A stretch of 64,000 nt of DNA from CAWFQB01 sp965277875 (GTDB taxonomy: Bacteria; Armatimonadota; Chthonomonadetes; Chthonomonadales; Chthonomonadaceae): assembly GCA_965277875.1 (NCBI GenBank), contig CBDIDV010000002.1, forward strand, positions 6,076,001-6,140,000, read 5' to 3'. The translations under genes and the position numbers were made by a program. The notes under the pieces are model-generated. The model saw nothing but the letters and a program-made list of their open reading frames with translations. It was not told the origin of the DNA and did not search any database. This document shows, piece after piece, positions 35,440-43,905 of this stretch (positions within the stretch are counted from its first letter, which is position 1; each line of letters opens with the position of its first letter).

Positions 35440-36401
35440 CCCATTCCCGAACCGAATCCTCCGCGTTTGCCGCGCCCGGACCTGGTCAGCCTGAAACAGA
35501 TGGCGCATCTGCACAAAGCGTTGCCGCGACCCACTCCCCTCATCACACTCTGACCCCGTCCGCTGTGGCGCAACTAGTGGTCATCAACGTCTTGTGGGGG
35601 GCGTCGTCAGCGGCGACCAAGTACGGGCTGTCCGCGTTCGGGCCGTGCAGCCTGGCCCTGCTGCGTTTTCTGCCCGCCGCGCTATTGCTGTTTGCCCTGT
35701 GTCGCCGTCAAAAGCTGATTGTGCCGATACAACCGACCGACCGGCTGCCCCTCTTCGTCCTGGGCTTTGTGGGCATCGCTCTTACGTACAGCATACTATA
35801 TTACGGCGTGGCCCGCACGACCGCAAGCGACGCGTCCCTGCTGTTCGCCTGCGAGCCTTTGCTCATTGCCCTTGCGGCCTTTTTGTTTCTGCGCGAGCGG
35901 CTCCGGGCCGCGCAATGGGCCGGCCTGCTGCTGGGGCTTGTTGGCATCCGCCTGATCGCCGGGGCCGGCCTGGGCAACTGGATCGCCCTGCTCGGTTTGT
36001 CCTTCGAGTGCAGCACAAGCGTGATCGGCAAGCGGCTGACCGGGCGTTACCCCGGCTTGCTCGTCGTGGCCTGGGAACTGCTCATCGGCAGCCTGCTCCT
36101 GCTGCCCGTCGCCCTGTGGGAGTTCGCCCATCATCCGCCCGTCATTACCCTGTCTGCCATTGCGGGAACCGTGTTTCTGGCCCTGATCTGCACCGCGCTT
36201 TGCTACGGCGTCTGGTATCGGCTGATGGAGCGTTTTCCGGTCTCGCAGTTAGCCGTGTTCATCCTGATACAGCCATTGTGCGGGCCGCTATGGGGATGGC
36301 TGCTGCGCGGCGAAGGTCTGCGCCCCCAGAGCGCGTTGGGCGGCGCGCTCGTCATTGGCGGCATTGCGCTGACAATACTTGTACGGGGAAAAAATCCATA
36401 G
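35436..36401 (+). CDS. EamA/DMT-family transporter
   Basis: The 321-residue protein has ten predicted membrane helices in two EamA repeats, with typical LWGASSAATKYGLS, ALLRFLPAALLLF and a final QSALGGALVIGGIALTI. It starts with GTG overlapping the ygfZ stop. Residues 1-45 are a hydrophilic extension. EamA proteins export amino acids, purines or similar metabolites. The substrate cannot be told. The stop codon lies within the next inverted repeat. Confidence 0.9.
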   Translation: MTHSRTESSAFAAPGPGQPETDGASAQSVAATHSPHHTLTPSAVAQLVVINVLWGASSAATKYGLSAFGPCSLALLRFLPAALLLFALCRRQKLIVPIQPTDRLPLFVLGFVGIALTYSILYYGVARTTASDASLLFACEPLLIALAAFLFLRERLRAAQWAGLLLGLVGIRLIAGAGLGNWIALLGLSFECSTSVIGKRLTGRYPGLLVVAWELLIGSLLLLPVALWEFAHHPPVITLSAIAGTVFLALICTALCYGVWYRLMERFPVSQLAVFILIQPLCGPLWGWLLRGEGLRPQSALGGALVIGGIALTILVRGKNP

Positions 36402-36563
36402 ACAGGATGAACAGGATTTTCAGGATGAACAGGATTTCAAAAACGATTCAGGAGAGGATGCGTCGCGTTTCATAATGCTGCTGTTACGGCAAGTCACAAA
36501 TCTTCTCAGTTTTGTTTAATCCTGTCAATCCTGTCAATCCTGTTGATCCTGTCTACGGATTTA
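36392..36563. repeat. Intergenic inverted repeat of CAGGATGAACAGGATT units
   Basis: The left arm (36392-36437) has GACAGGATGAACAGGATTTT and the right arm (36518-36563) AATCCTGTCAATCCTGTC, pairing imperfectly over about 45 bases. The stops of both convergent genes (EamA at 36399-36401 and the minus-strand gene at 36561-36563) are inside the arms. Confidence 0.85.
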
Positions 36564-37415
36564 AGGCTTTTTGGGCGTGTAGTACGTCCACTCGTCCATG
36601 AGATTTTCGATCATTAAATCCTGGGCATCGGCCCAGTCGGCCAGGACGAACTCGCGCCTGCCCTCGCGGCTGGTCGGGTTGCGGACGCGCATGTAGCCGT
36701 GCAGAGCCTCCGTGCCTTCGGGCAGCATCAGGTAAAACCCGGCGTGCGCTTCGGCGAAGCCCGGCTCATAGCTGAAACCGTACAGCGGGTCGTACATGTA
36801 TTTGCCGTTTGCGCGGCGCGGCTCGTCCAGTACGCCCAACACGACGGCGTCGGCGCGCAGGGCTTCGGACACCTTGCGGATGGCGTCGGGCAGGGGCAGG
36901 GGAAAGTGGGTGTTCTTGACGCGCCCGTCGTCCATAAACATCTTTTCCGGCGTCAGGCCCAGCGCGCGCAGGGCGTTTGCGGTCTCGTCGGGCGGCACGA
37001 CCTCGAAACCTGCCCGCTTCGCCAGTCGCTGCGGCAGGTAAGCGCGCGCCGCGTCCTGGAGTTTACGCAGTTGTTCGGCATACCGCGTTAGTTTGGGATC
37101 TATGGGGTTACGCGGATCGCCCAATGCCAGCGGGCGCGCGTCGTTTGCTTTTGGAGGTGGTTCAGGTTCGTTCGCATCCGTATGAGGAGGCGCGGCTCCG
37201 GGCGGCGGCGTTGCTCTAAGGATGGTGTCCGTGCCGAAGAAGGGCGGGATCACGACTACGCGGCGGATGTGGGCAAGCTGAACGCGCTTTCTGTCCGCGT
37301 TTTTGTCGCCGCTTGTGTTCCGGCCCGTATCGCAATGCGCCGAACCACTGCTGAAGCCCGCGCTCCACAGGCACATTGACAGCAAATATAAGATGAGACG
37401 GCGTTGGTTTTGCAT
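36561..37415 (-). CDS. Secreted protein of unknown function
   Basis: The 284-residue product, starting MQNQRRLILYLLSMCLWSAGF, has a signal peptide. The 30 residues in front of this Met in the longest frame are rejected because they would bury it. A Pro-rich linker (PPPGAAPPHTDANEPEPPPK) precedes a domain of about 200 residues with RLAKRAGFEVVPPDETANAL and AIRKVSEALRADAVVLGVLDE. That pattern, in which a small-lipoprotein-like fold reports a 'Rad/Acc' component, recalls bacterial GNA1162 or CsgG-type assembly proteins, but the match is weak. Function is unknown. Confidence 0.6.
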   Translation of the reverse strand: MQNQRRLILYLLSMCLWSAGFSSGSAHCDTGRNTSGDKNADRKRVQLAHIRRVVVIPPFFGTDTILRATPPPGAAPPHTDANEPEPPPKANDARPLALGDPRNPIDPKLTRYAEQLRKLQDAARAYLPQRLAKRAGFEVVPPDETANALRALGLTPEKMFMDDGRVKNTHFPLPLPDAIRKVSEALRADAVVLGVLDEPRRANGKYMYDPLYGFSYEPGFAEAHAGFYLMLPEGTEALHGYMRVRNPTSREGRREFVLADWADAQDLMIENLMDEWTYYTPKKP

Positions 37416-37745
37416 TGATTCTTCACTTTCAGAGAACATACTATAATAGACAAACACCAGTAAGACGCTCAAAAATGCGCGAAAATAAACCGCGCCGCGC
37501 AGCAAGTCAGGTTACAGCCTGGTAAACCTACATCGGCGCAGCGTCACTTTCACTGTGTCAAAATCGGCCTTTCGATGTATACGTAACCCACATGAAGGGC
37601 TTCATACTGATAATCAAAATAATTTTGCTGTAAATGTAATGTTCTGGTTATATTGACGTAGCCTTGTATACGCCTTTAGTCTGTATTAAGAGTATGCCGA
37701 TTCTGTTAGCAGCGGAACGACATACCCTGGATGAAGGAACACACG

Positions 37746-38090
37746 ATGACGCGAATAGAAACGGCCTTTGTGTTCCCCCTGCTGCCCGGCAAACTGCCGG
37801 CACTGGAACAGTTCATCGCAGCCCTGTCCACAGAGTGGCGGGAAGAACACGATCGTCTGCATTCAAGCATCGTCAGCGAAAGCTGGTTTGTTCAATCTAC
37901 GACGTTGGGCGAAATCGCCATTGTCCATTTGGTGACTTCCGACCCGTATGAAGTCTTTGCGGATCTCGCGATCTCGCAGGAGGCTTTTCAGGTCTGGTTC
38001 CGCGCGCAGGTGCTGGACCTTACCGGCATGAATCTCGCGGTGATACCGCCTTTCAGTATGCCGCGCTTGATGTTTCAGAGGATGCGCTGA
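37746..38090 (+). CDS. Small protein, DUF6176-like
   Basis: The 114-residue product starts at ATG 37746 with AAGGA upstream. The pattern PGKLPALEQFIAALSTEWREEHDR then SIVSESWFVQSTTLGEIAIVHLV resembles DUF6176, a dimeric alpha-beta barrel-like family, but the name is from memory of the pattern and is tentative. The gap 37416-37745 upstream contains no gene I can support, only AT-rich sequence. Confidence 0.55.
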   Translation: MTRIETAFVFPLLPGKLPALEQFIAALSTEWREEHDRLHSSIVSESWFVQSTTLGEIAIVHLVTSDPYEVFADLAISQEAFQVWFRAQVLDLTGMNLAVIPPFSMPRLMFQRMR

Positions 38091-38233
38091 GGCCGTAAAG
38101 GCCTGCCGCTATGCTGAGAAAAACGTTTGCTGCACCTTGTCTGTGACATGCGCGGAAGATTATCAGCATTGCTGCTATGACTGACCGCGCGAACAGCGAA
38201 GTCACTGCCCCAGGGCAGAGAAGGATTTTTTCC

Positions 38234-39088
38234 ATGTACGATCTCGAACAAATGAAGCGCGATGTCCACAGCCGCCGCGCGTTCCTCACGCAAATGAGCG
38301 CTGCCGGGCTTGGCGCCGCCGCCATTGCCCTCCTGGATGGCTGCTCCGGCTCTAAAACGGTCAACCCGACCCCGCCCGGCCCGACTACGACGAATACTTT
38401 TACCGATCCGAACTTCCCCGGCGTCAAGGGTAAAGACATCAACTCCGTCGTGCTGAATTATGCCTCGACGCTGGAGCGGCTCGAAGCGGACCTGTATCGG
38501 CAGGCGCTGAACGTGGCTTCGGGCCGCAAAATTGATACCGCCCTCGATACCGCGCCCTCAGGCAACAGCCTGGGCAACTATCGCCTGTCGGTTCCGGTCG
38601 GCACCGGCATCGCGTCGCAGTTCACGAACGCCGCCTTTCTGTATCTGGTGCAGTTCGCGTATGTGGAAGCCGCGCACCGCGACTTTCTGAGCGCCGCGCT
38701 TGGCACATCGACATATCAGCCTGTTACCTCGACATCGGGCAAATACAAGTTCGCGACGCCGGATGGCCTGCCCGGTACCGACCTGGCCACGATCCTGACC
38801 AACATCCTGCCGCTGGAAGAGACCGGTGTGCGCGCTTATCTTGGCGCGGGCGGCTTTATCACCGACAACACCGTCCTGCAGACAGCGGTCACGATCTATT
38901 CGACCGAGTGCCGCCACTCCGCGAGCCTGGAATACATTCTCGGCCTGGACCCCGGCCCGCGCGCAGGCATTGCGGGCGTTCCCGCAGGCGAACTGGAAGT
39001 GCAGACCGCGTCCGCACCCAACATCTTCGAGAAGTACCTGAAGCCCGCCACAGTTCTGACGGCGGCATCCAGCGCATACTTCGCCTAA
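38234..39088 (+). CDS. Tat-exported ferritin-like domain protein, lipoprotein form
   Basis: The 284-residue protein has a twin-arginine signal (SRRAFLTQMSAAGLGAAAIALL) and a lipobox-like LLDGC, so it is probably exported folded and lipid-anchored. The mature part is a four-helix ferritin-like domain with repeated acidic/His motifs (LERLEADLYRQAL, YVEAAHRDFL, EETGVRAYLGA, ECRHSASLEYIL), the ligand pattern for a di-iron site. AAGGA precedes ATG 38234. A paralogue follows 101 bases on. Function in iron or oxidative chemistry is inferred from the fold. Confidence 0.85.
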   Translation: MYDLEQMKRDVHSRRAFLTQMSAAGLGAAAIALLDGCSGSKTVNPTPPGPTTTNTFTDPNFPGVKGKDINSVVLNYASTLERLEADLYRQALNVASGRKIDTALDTAPSGNSLGNYRLSVPVGTGIASQFTNAAFLYLVQFAYVEAAHRDFLSAALGTSTYQPVTSTSGKYKFATPDGLPGTDLATILTNILPLEETGVRAYLGAGGFITDNTVLQTAVTIYSTECRHSASLEYILGLDPGPRAGIAGVPAGELEVQTASAPNIFEKYLKPATVLTAASSAYFA

Positions 39089-39189
39089 GCGGTCTTTGGA
39101 TCAGCTTGGAGCCGTAACGCGTCAAGATCATGCTATGGAGCCGGAAAACATCAGAGAATGACACCGGAAGGAACTCACAGGAACCTATA

Positions 39190-40002
39190 ATGAACGAAAC
39201 CTCAAATAATCAGTTTACCGACCGGCGCGCGCTGCTGCGCGGCGCGGCGCTCGGCGCAGTCGGCGTGGCCGCGATGGGCCTGCTGCCCAACATGGCGATG
39301 GCCCAGAGTTCGACGGGCGAAATCCCCGCCGCCGTTCCCGGCACGGGCGACATTCAGGTGCTGAATTTCGCCCTGATTTTGGAAGACCTGGAAGCCGACC
39401 TGTACGCGCAGGCGCTGCTTCGCCTCGGCGGCGGCGGAACCGATCCGCAGGCCTCTTCGAGCGTCGGCGCCATCACGGGGCTGAACGTCGCTACCACGGA
39501 ACTGGACTACGCCTACATCGCCAAGTTCGCCCCCGTAGAGGCCGCGCATCGCGACTTTCTCAAGGGCGCGCTGGGCGCAATGGCCGTTACGACCATCGCC
39601 CCCGCCAAGTACGACTTCGGCATTCAGACCATGACCCGCCCGCAGGTGCTTGACCTGGTGCTGGAAGCGGAAGCGACCGGCGTACAGGCGTATCTGGGCG
39701 CGATCCCCAGCTTCACGGCTAAGAGCCAGTATCTGCCCACGGCAGCGGCGATCCAGGGTACGGAAGCGCGGCATACCAGCATCCTCACGATTGTGCGGAA
39801 CCTGCTGTATGTGGCAGGCACTGCGGGCGTCACGGAGCCGATCACGCCCGTGGCTCCGCTTGTCGGCGATCCCGGCACGATCCCGACGGCCACGAGCTAC
39901 AATCCGCTGGCTCCCAACACGGGAACCTCAAATGGCCGCGACCTGACCATGAAGCCCATCGAAGTTTTCAATCGCGTCAAGGCGTTCATTAAGACTTCGT
40001 AA
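39190..40002 (+). CDS. Tat-exported ferritin-like domain protein, soluble form
   Basis: The 270-residue paralogue of the preceding gene has a Tat signal (DRRALLRGAALGAVGVAAMGL, cleavage near AMAQ) without a lipobox, so it should be a soluble periplasmic protein. The ligand motifs LEDLEADLYAQALL, PVEAAHRDFL, EATGVQAYLG and EARHTSILTIV are kept. The two genes are likely one operon closed by the terminator at 40067. The pair may form a mixed complex, but this is not shown. Confidence 0.85.
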   Translation: MNETSNNQFTDRRALLRGAALGAVGVAAMGLLPNMAMAQSSTGEIPAAVPGTGDIQVLNFALILEDLEADLYAQALLRLGGGGTDPQASSSVGAITGLNVATTELDYAYIAKFAPVEAAHRDFLKGALGAMAVTTIAPAKYDFGIQTMTRPQVLDLVLEAEATGVQAYLGAIPSFTAKSQYLPTAAAIQGTEARHTSILTIVRNLLYVAGTAGVTEPITPVAPLVGDPGTIPTATSYNPLAPNTGTSNGRDLTMKPIEVFNRVKAFIKTS

Positions 40003-40066
40003 GCGCGAGCCGCCTCTTTGAGAAAGTTGATCTCCGAGGGGTAGCCGAGCAAGTCAATCGAATACA

Positions 40067-40112
40067 TCACACGGGCGCGCTGAACTCATTGCGCCCGTGT
40101 GATTTTGCTTTG
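40067..40112 (+). terminator. Terminator of the ferritin-like operon
   Basis: TCACACGGGCGC (40067-40078) pairs perfectly with 40091-40102 around a 12-base loop, followed by TTTTGCTTTG. Confidence 0.8.
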
Positions 40113-40152
40113 TGCGCCGCTTTGCCGTGGAACTGTGCGCTGTGGCGGATGT

Positions 40153-40722
40153 TCACAGGGCGCGTATGTAGTTGTTGCCGGGAAGGCGACGCACCATGCC
40201 GGTCAGTTCCATCAGCGTCATTTCCACGCCCGCCTGCGTCGCGGTCATGCCCGCGTCTTTGGCTACGGCGTCAATGTGGCGTGGCGTGAGGGAGAGATAT
40301 GACAGCAGTTTGCGCTGCGGGTCGGAGGCACTGGATGGTATGGAAGGGCGCGGGGCGGCGTTTGCGCCCGCCTCGCCTGCGCCTGCTTTCTGAATGGGCG
40401 CGGCGTCCTCCGCGGCAAAGGGCATGTCGAACGTGTGCTGCTGCGGCACAACGGGCGGCAGCACGATCATGTTCAGGGCGCGCAGTATGTCCTCGGTCTG
40501 CGTGATGGGCGTCGCGCCCTCTTTGAGCAGGGTGTTGGTTCCAACAGAGGATGGGCGGTCAATGTTTCCCGGCACGGTCATTACGGTGCGGCCCTGCTCC
40601 AGCGCGTGACGCACGGTATTGAGCGCGCCGCTGGACTGCGGCGCTTCCACGACCACGGTTCCCTGGGAAAGCCCGCTTATCAGCCTATTGCGTTGCGGGA
40701 ATCGCGGCATACTGTATATCAA
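40153..40722 (-). pseudogene. dprA: C-terminal half of DprA (DNA-processing protein), truncated at its 5' side
   Basis: DprA loads RecA on incoming single-stranded DNA and is about 300-380 residues long. Here only about the last 185 residues remain. The fragment starts at the conserved motif FPQRNRLISGLS and contains VVVEAPQSSGALNTVRHALEQGRTVMTVPGNI and the C-terminal winged-helix domain (LLSYLSLTPRHIDAVAKDAGM). Upstream of the FP-x-RNR codons the frame runs into unrelated AT-rich sequence that belongs to the serine recombinase locus. So dprA was split by an insertion and its first half is not in the window. It could still be made from the ATG at 40710 region, but without the Rossmann core it should be inactive. 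Confidence 0.85.
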
Positions 40723-40784
40723 ATTTTGCCCTGACTATGGTATATTAGACTTGATGCGACCAACATCATCTATCAACCACAATC

Positions 40785-40817
40785 AGGGCAGGACTAGATT
40801 CTCCTGCCCTAAAGGAG
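40785..40817 (+). promoter_or_regulatory. Hairpin plus ribosome binding site of the recombinase gene
   Basis: AGGGCAGGA (40785-40793) pairs with TCCTGCCCT (40802-40810), followed at once by the Shine-Dalgarno AAAGGAG (40811-40817), eight bases before the ATG. The hairpin may limit access to this site or be an operator. Confidence 0.5.
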
Positions 40818-40825
40818 AATCCTTC

Positions 40826-42979
40826 ATGGCTACCACTTTTGCCGAACTTCTTTCTGCAACCGCATCGCTGCGCCCTCGTGACGCGATCCTGAGCAACACG
40901 ATCCAACGCGATTTATGCGTAACCCCTCTCATCAGCGAGATCGTCATGCCCGGTGAAAGCGAGCCGCGCAAACTCACTCGTCCTGGAAAACCGGGTGCGG
41001 GATACTGCCGTGTGTCAACTGAGCGACAGCGCGCAGACGGCTTTAGCATTGAGGAGCAAATCACGCGCATCATACACTATTTCGTGGAGCGCGAACAGCC
41101 GTTTTGCGTTTACAATGACGCGTCTCTTTCCGGTTTCTACCCGCCCAAAGACAAGAGTCTTATCGAACTCATGGTGCAGAAACACGCCGAGCGCTACGAG
41201 CGCAACATGCGTACCATTTTTTTGGATGGCAAAGGAACGAAGACGTACACCCCCGCTCAACGTGAAAGCATCGAAGCCCATTTGGAAAAAGCGCTTAAAA
41301 AAATCAAAGAGGCGTCTGATGTCATTTTCACGGAAACTGGTGAGATCACGCTCATCAAACGCGGTGGGAAAATTACGTATCGGCCCGCTTTTACGCTGCT
41401 GCTGCAAGATTTGAACAGATACGATGTGCTTGCCGTCAGCGACCTCTCGCGCTTGTACCGAAACGAAGCCATCGCGCACGAGTTGAGCGAGCGACTCAAC
41501 GTGGATGGCTGTACTGCGCGCATCGAAGGCTTAATCGAATCCCTTGAATTTCTAAACCGAGGAAAATCCCAAGACTTTGGCGCACAAATGCAAAAGTGGT
41601 TTTTTGGCTTCATGGCGGAACGCTTCCTGAATCAAGTGACCGTCAATACACTGCGCGGCACACTACAAATGCTCGAAGGCGGCAGGCCGCATGGCAAATT
41701 GCCGTACTTCTTGATGCGCGACAAAGACAATTACGCAATGTGGAAACCTGGCGCGAGAGAGGCGATCCTGCGGCTTGCCGAACTCATTGGAATCCCTGAT
41801 CCGACAACGGGAAAGCGGCGCTCTTACAGCGACGTGAGTGACATTATGCGTGCGGAGGGGCATCCGTCGCTAGGCCACACCCGCGAATGGAACCGACGCA
41901 TTATTACGGAAATGCTCTCTAATTCCATCCTGGCGGGCAAACACATTCACTTTGGGCTAGAATTTGAATTACCTGGTGTGCGCGTAATGAACATGGAAGA
42001 GTTTTTGAAGTTGCAAGCCATTCTCGACGACACCAAAAAATTGAACGCGCGCCACCAGGCCAAACTCAAACGAACGCAACTACAAAACGAGCAGGGCGTT
42101 TTAGAAATTGTCTGCTACCTCGCCACTGGCCTTTTACGCTGTGTGTGCGGCGGGCGCATGTGTCATACGCGGATCGGCGGCGCAGGCAAGAAGTGGGAGG
42201 CATACTCATGTACGGATCAAATCGAGAACAGAAAAAAAGACGTGCGCCATACACGCCTTTTCGCGGATGACGTACATCGTTTCATACGCGACGTAATGCT
42301 GCGCTACCGGGAGGTTGCGACGGTTTTCCGTGACGACTCAAAATACGCAACGCAACGCACAGCCCTAGCGGAAGCCAACGAAGACGTAATCACGCATAAA
42401 CTCGCTCTCGACCAAAAGGCTGCCGCATTGCAGGTGAAGCACACCGTCACGGCAGAGGATGAAGGATTCGAGGGCAAGGAGTTAGTTGATTACGTCCACC
42501 TTATAGTGCGTAATGCCACAAAGCGCGAACGTGAGGAGTTTGAAAACGCCGAACAGCGCCGCAATGACGTGCAGGCGGAACTCGATGTGTACACCACAAA
42601 CGATGAGGCAGACCGAATCAACGCCAAAGTGGAACAATGGGACACGCTCGAAGTGCGTGAACAAAATGCCATTATCCTCCGCGTGTTCGACCGCTGGGAA
42701 GTGCGCGGCAACGACCCCAACTGTTACGTAACACCAATTTTACGTGACGGGCGCGAACTGCCGCCTGTCACATTGATTACGAAGGTGCAGCAATTCGTAA
42801 AGCGTGACCGGGCCAACTACACGCGTCGGTTCCCCGACGCGGCTGCCTGGTATCAAGACGTGAAACGTGAATTGATGGGCAGTGAGTGGTACGGTGAAGT
42901 CATAGGGTTTCAGTACAGGGATGACATTCCCGACGAATTCCCCGACTACGATGTCCAAGACACACTGCCGAACGAGTAG
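40826..42979 (+). CDS. Large serine recombinase with an insertion in the catalytic domain
   Basis: The 717-residue protein has the serine recombinase motif GYCRVSTERQRADGFSIEEQ, with nucleophile S64 after a 50-residue N-terminal extension. Further motifs are VLAVSDLSRLYRN, a recombinase domain (SYSDVSDIMRAEGHPSLGHTREWN) and a zinc ribbon (CVCGGRMCHTRI to YSCTDQIE). Between FYPPKDKS and YDVLAVSDLSR lie about 90 extra residues, including a Lys/Glu helix and a beta hairpin, where typical family members have about 20. The frame upstream of ATG 40826 is rejected because AAAGGAG precedes that codon. Lying beside the cut in dprA, it is most likely the integrase that brought in the island. Confidence 0.9.
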   Translation: MATTFAELLSATASLRPRDAILSNTIQRDLCVTPLISEIVMPGESEPRKLTRPGKPGAGYCRVSTERQRADGFSIEEQITRIIHYFVEREQPFCVYNDASLSGFYPPKDKSLIELMVQKHAERYERNMRTIFLDGKGTKTYTPAQRESIEAHLEKALKKIKEASDVIFTETGEITLIKRGGKITYRPAFTLLLQDLNRYDVLAVSDLSRLYRNEAIAHELSERLNVDGCTARIEGLIESLEFLNRGKSQDFGAQMQKWFFGFMAERFLNQVTVNTLRGTLQMLEGGRPHGKLPYFLMRDKDNYAMWKPGAREAILRLAELIGIPDPTTGKRRSYSDVSDIMRAEGHPSLGHTREWNRRIITEMLSNSILAGKHIHFGLEFELPGVRVMNMEEFLKLQAILDDTKKLNARHQAKLKRTQLQNEQGVLEIVCYLATGLLRCVCGGRMCHTRIGGAGKKWEAYSCTDQIENRKKDVRHTRLFADDVHRFIRDVMLRYREVATVFRDDSKYATQRTALAEANEDVITHKLALDQKAAALQVKHTVTAEDEGFEGKELVDYVHLIVRNATKREREEFENAEQRRNDVQAELDVYTTNDEADRINAKVEQWDTLEVREQNAIILRVFDRWEVRGNDPNCYVTPILRDGRELPPVTLITKVQQFVKRDRANYTRRFPDAAAWYQDVKRELMGSEWYGEVIGFQYRDDIPDEFPDYDVQDTLPNE

Positions 42980-42984
42980 AGCAG

Positions 42985-43031
42985 ACAAAACAAGGCCGGT
43001 GCAGATAATATCTGCACCGGCCTTGTTTTGT
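42985..43031. terminator. Very strong terminator with 23-bp stem
   Basis: ACAAAACAAGGCCGGTGCAG and the following bases (42985-43007) pair perfectly with 43009-43031 around a single-base loop, ending in TTGTTTTGT. It lies six bases after the recombinase stop. Confidence 0.85.
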
Positions 43032-43038
43032 AAATGTT

Positions 43039-43083
43039 CATGTAACGAAAATCTGAAACACCTGAGAGGATTTTCGTTACATG
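43039..43083. repeat. Perfect 15-bp inverted repeat after the recombinase
   Basis: CATGTAACGAAAATC (43039-43053) and GATTTTCGTTACATG (43069-43083) flank a 15-base spacer. It lies close to the recombinase terminator. It may be a recombinase or regulator binding site, or a second terminator. Nothing decides this. Confidence 0.55.
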
Positions 43084-43477
43084 GATACCACCAATATTTA
43101 TCACGGTACACCTAACGATACTCGCCTCATCAAATTTTGAATAATACGAAACGCTGTTAGCAATCCCGCTTGCTACTAACATCGGTCTGCGGAAGAAGGG
43201 GTGAAAGCCGGAAAGCCAGTTTACAAACAGACATTGCCGGAGGCCCGCGTGTGGTACTGGAACATTCGGCAACCTCTACTGGGAGATGATTGATATGGCG
43301 GAGTGGCAGCCTTTACCTACCATGAAGATTTTGACGACGAATTCCACAGCACTAATTACAATTGTATGGGCAACATACAAATGCCTTAACTGTGAGCGAA
43401 ATGGTTTAGCAGAGTTGTTGCAAACGGCAATCTGTCTATTGTGAAGAACTTCGGACGCAAAATACAGCCATGATGTA
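43084..43477. other. Gene-free stretch between the recombinase and the HTH gene
   Basis: No reading frame here has both a start signal and family resemblance. The part 43190-43290 (AAGCCGGAAAGCCAG and GACATTGCCGGAGGCCCGCG) has more G+C and looks like the remains of something, but no intron domain V, tRNA or transposon end could be recognised. Confidence 0.4.
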
Positions 43478-43744
43478 TTACCCTGGCTGTATTTTGCTAT
43501 TTTCATCTTCTATTTTATTACTATGATTTTCTTGGTCTGGTTCTTCGTTTGTTCCTCGCGGGCGGCCTCTTCCAGCATAACCGACGCGTTTAGCCACAAA
43601 CGCGTCTAGTTCTGTTTCCTCCACGGCGAGCGCCCGCTGATTGATGGCATGAAGTGAAATACCCGCATCTCTCAGAGCGCGCTTTGCACTTCTACTTGAT
43701 AGACCAAGCCTTTTGCCTGCTTCTGGCATACCGATAAGGGTCAT
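43478..43744 (-). CDS. Small helix-turn-helix (excisionase-like) protein
   Basis: The 88-residue protein has an N-terminal MPEAGKRLGLSSRSAKRALRDAGISL segment that fits the MerR/excisionase helix-turn-helix, then ALAVEETELDAFVAKR, typical of the wing and following helix. The tail is disordered and acidic. There is no ribosome site; a TATAAT on the minus strand (43751-43756) ends six bases before the ATG, so the mRNA may be leaderless. It could be the recombination directionality factor or a regulator of the island. Confidence 0.6.
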   Translation of the reverse strand: MTLIGMPEAGKRLGLSSRSAKRALRDAGISLHAINQRALAVEETELDAFVAKRVGYAGRGRPRGTNEEPDQENHSNKIEDENSKIQPG

Positions 43745-43797
43745 ATAAAAATTATACCTAAAATTGCTTCCTATTAGCCAGTATTTTGCTTAATCTC

Positions 43798-43840
43798 TTG
43801 ACAATAAATAAACCTTAGTGTACACTTGAATATGTGTACA
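43798..43840 (+). promoter_or_regulatory. Promoter with overlapping operator palindrome, upstream of the PD-(D/E)XK gene
   Basis: TTGACA (43798-43803) and TACACT (43821-43826) are 17 bases apart. TGTACAC (43819-43825) and GTGTACA (43834-43840) form an inverted repeat overlapping the -10, fitting repression by a dimeric regulator. Confidence 0.65.
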
Positions 43841-43905
43841 TTAGGGATCATTTAAGGAAGTTTACTACTTAGTGCCGCGACTATGTAAATCAAGGAGGTT
43901 CAATC

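Noticed and set aside
40619..40825. Extended N-terminus of the serine recombinase into dprA
   Set aside because: It is antisense to dprA codons and ATG 40826 has AAAGGAG upstream.
42946..43272. 108-residue minus-strand frame across the recombinase terminator
   Set aside because: It reads through a 23-bp hairpin and a 15-bp inverted repeat, and has no start signal or family resemblance.
43140..43290. Suspected group II intron or transposon remnant
   Set aside because: No domain V hairpin, reverse transcriptase or terminal repeats could be found.
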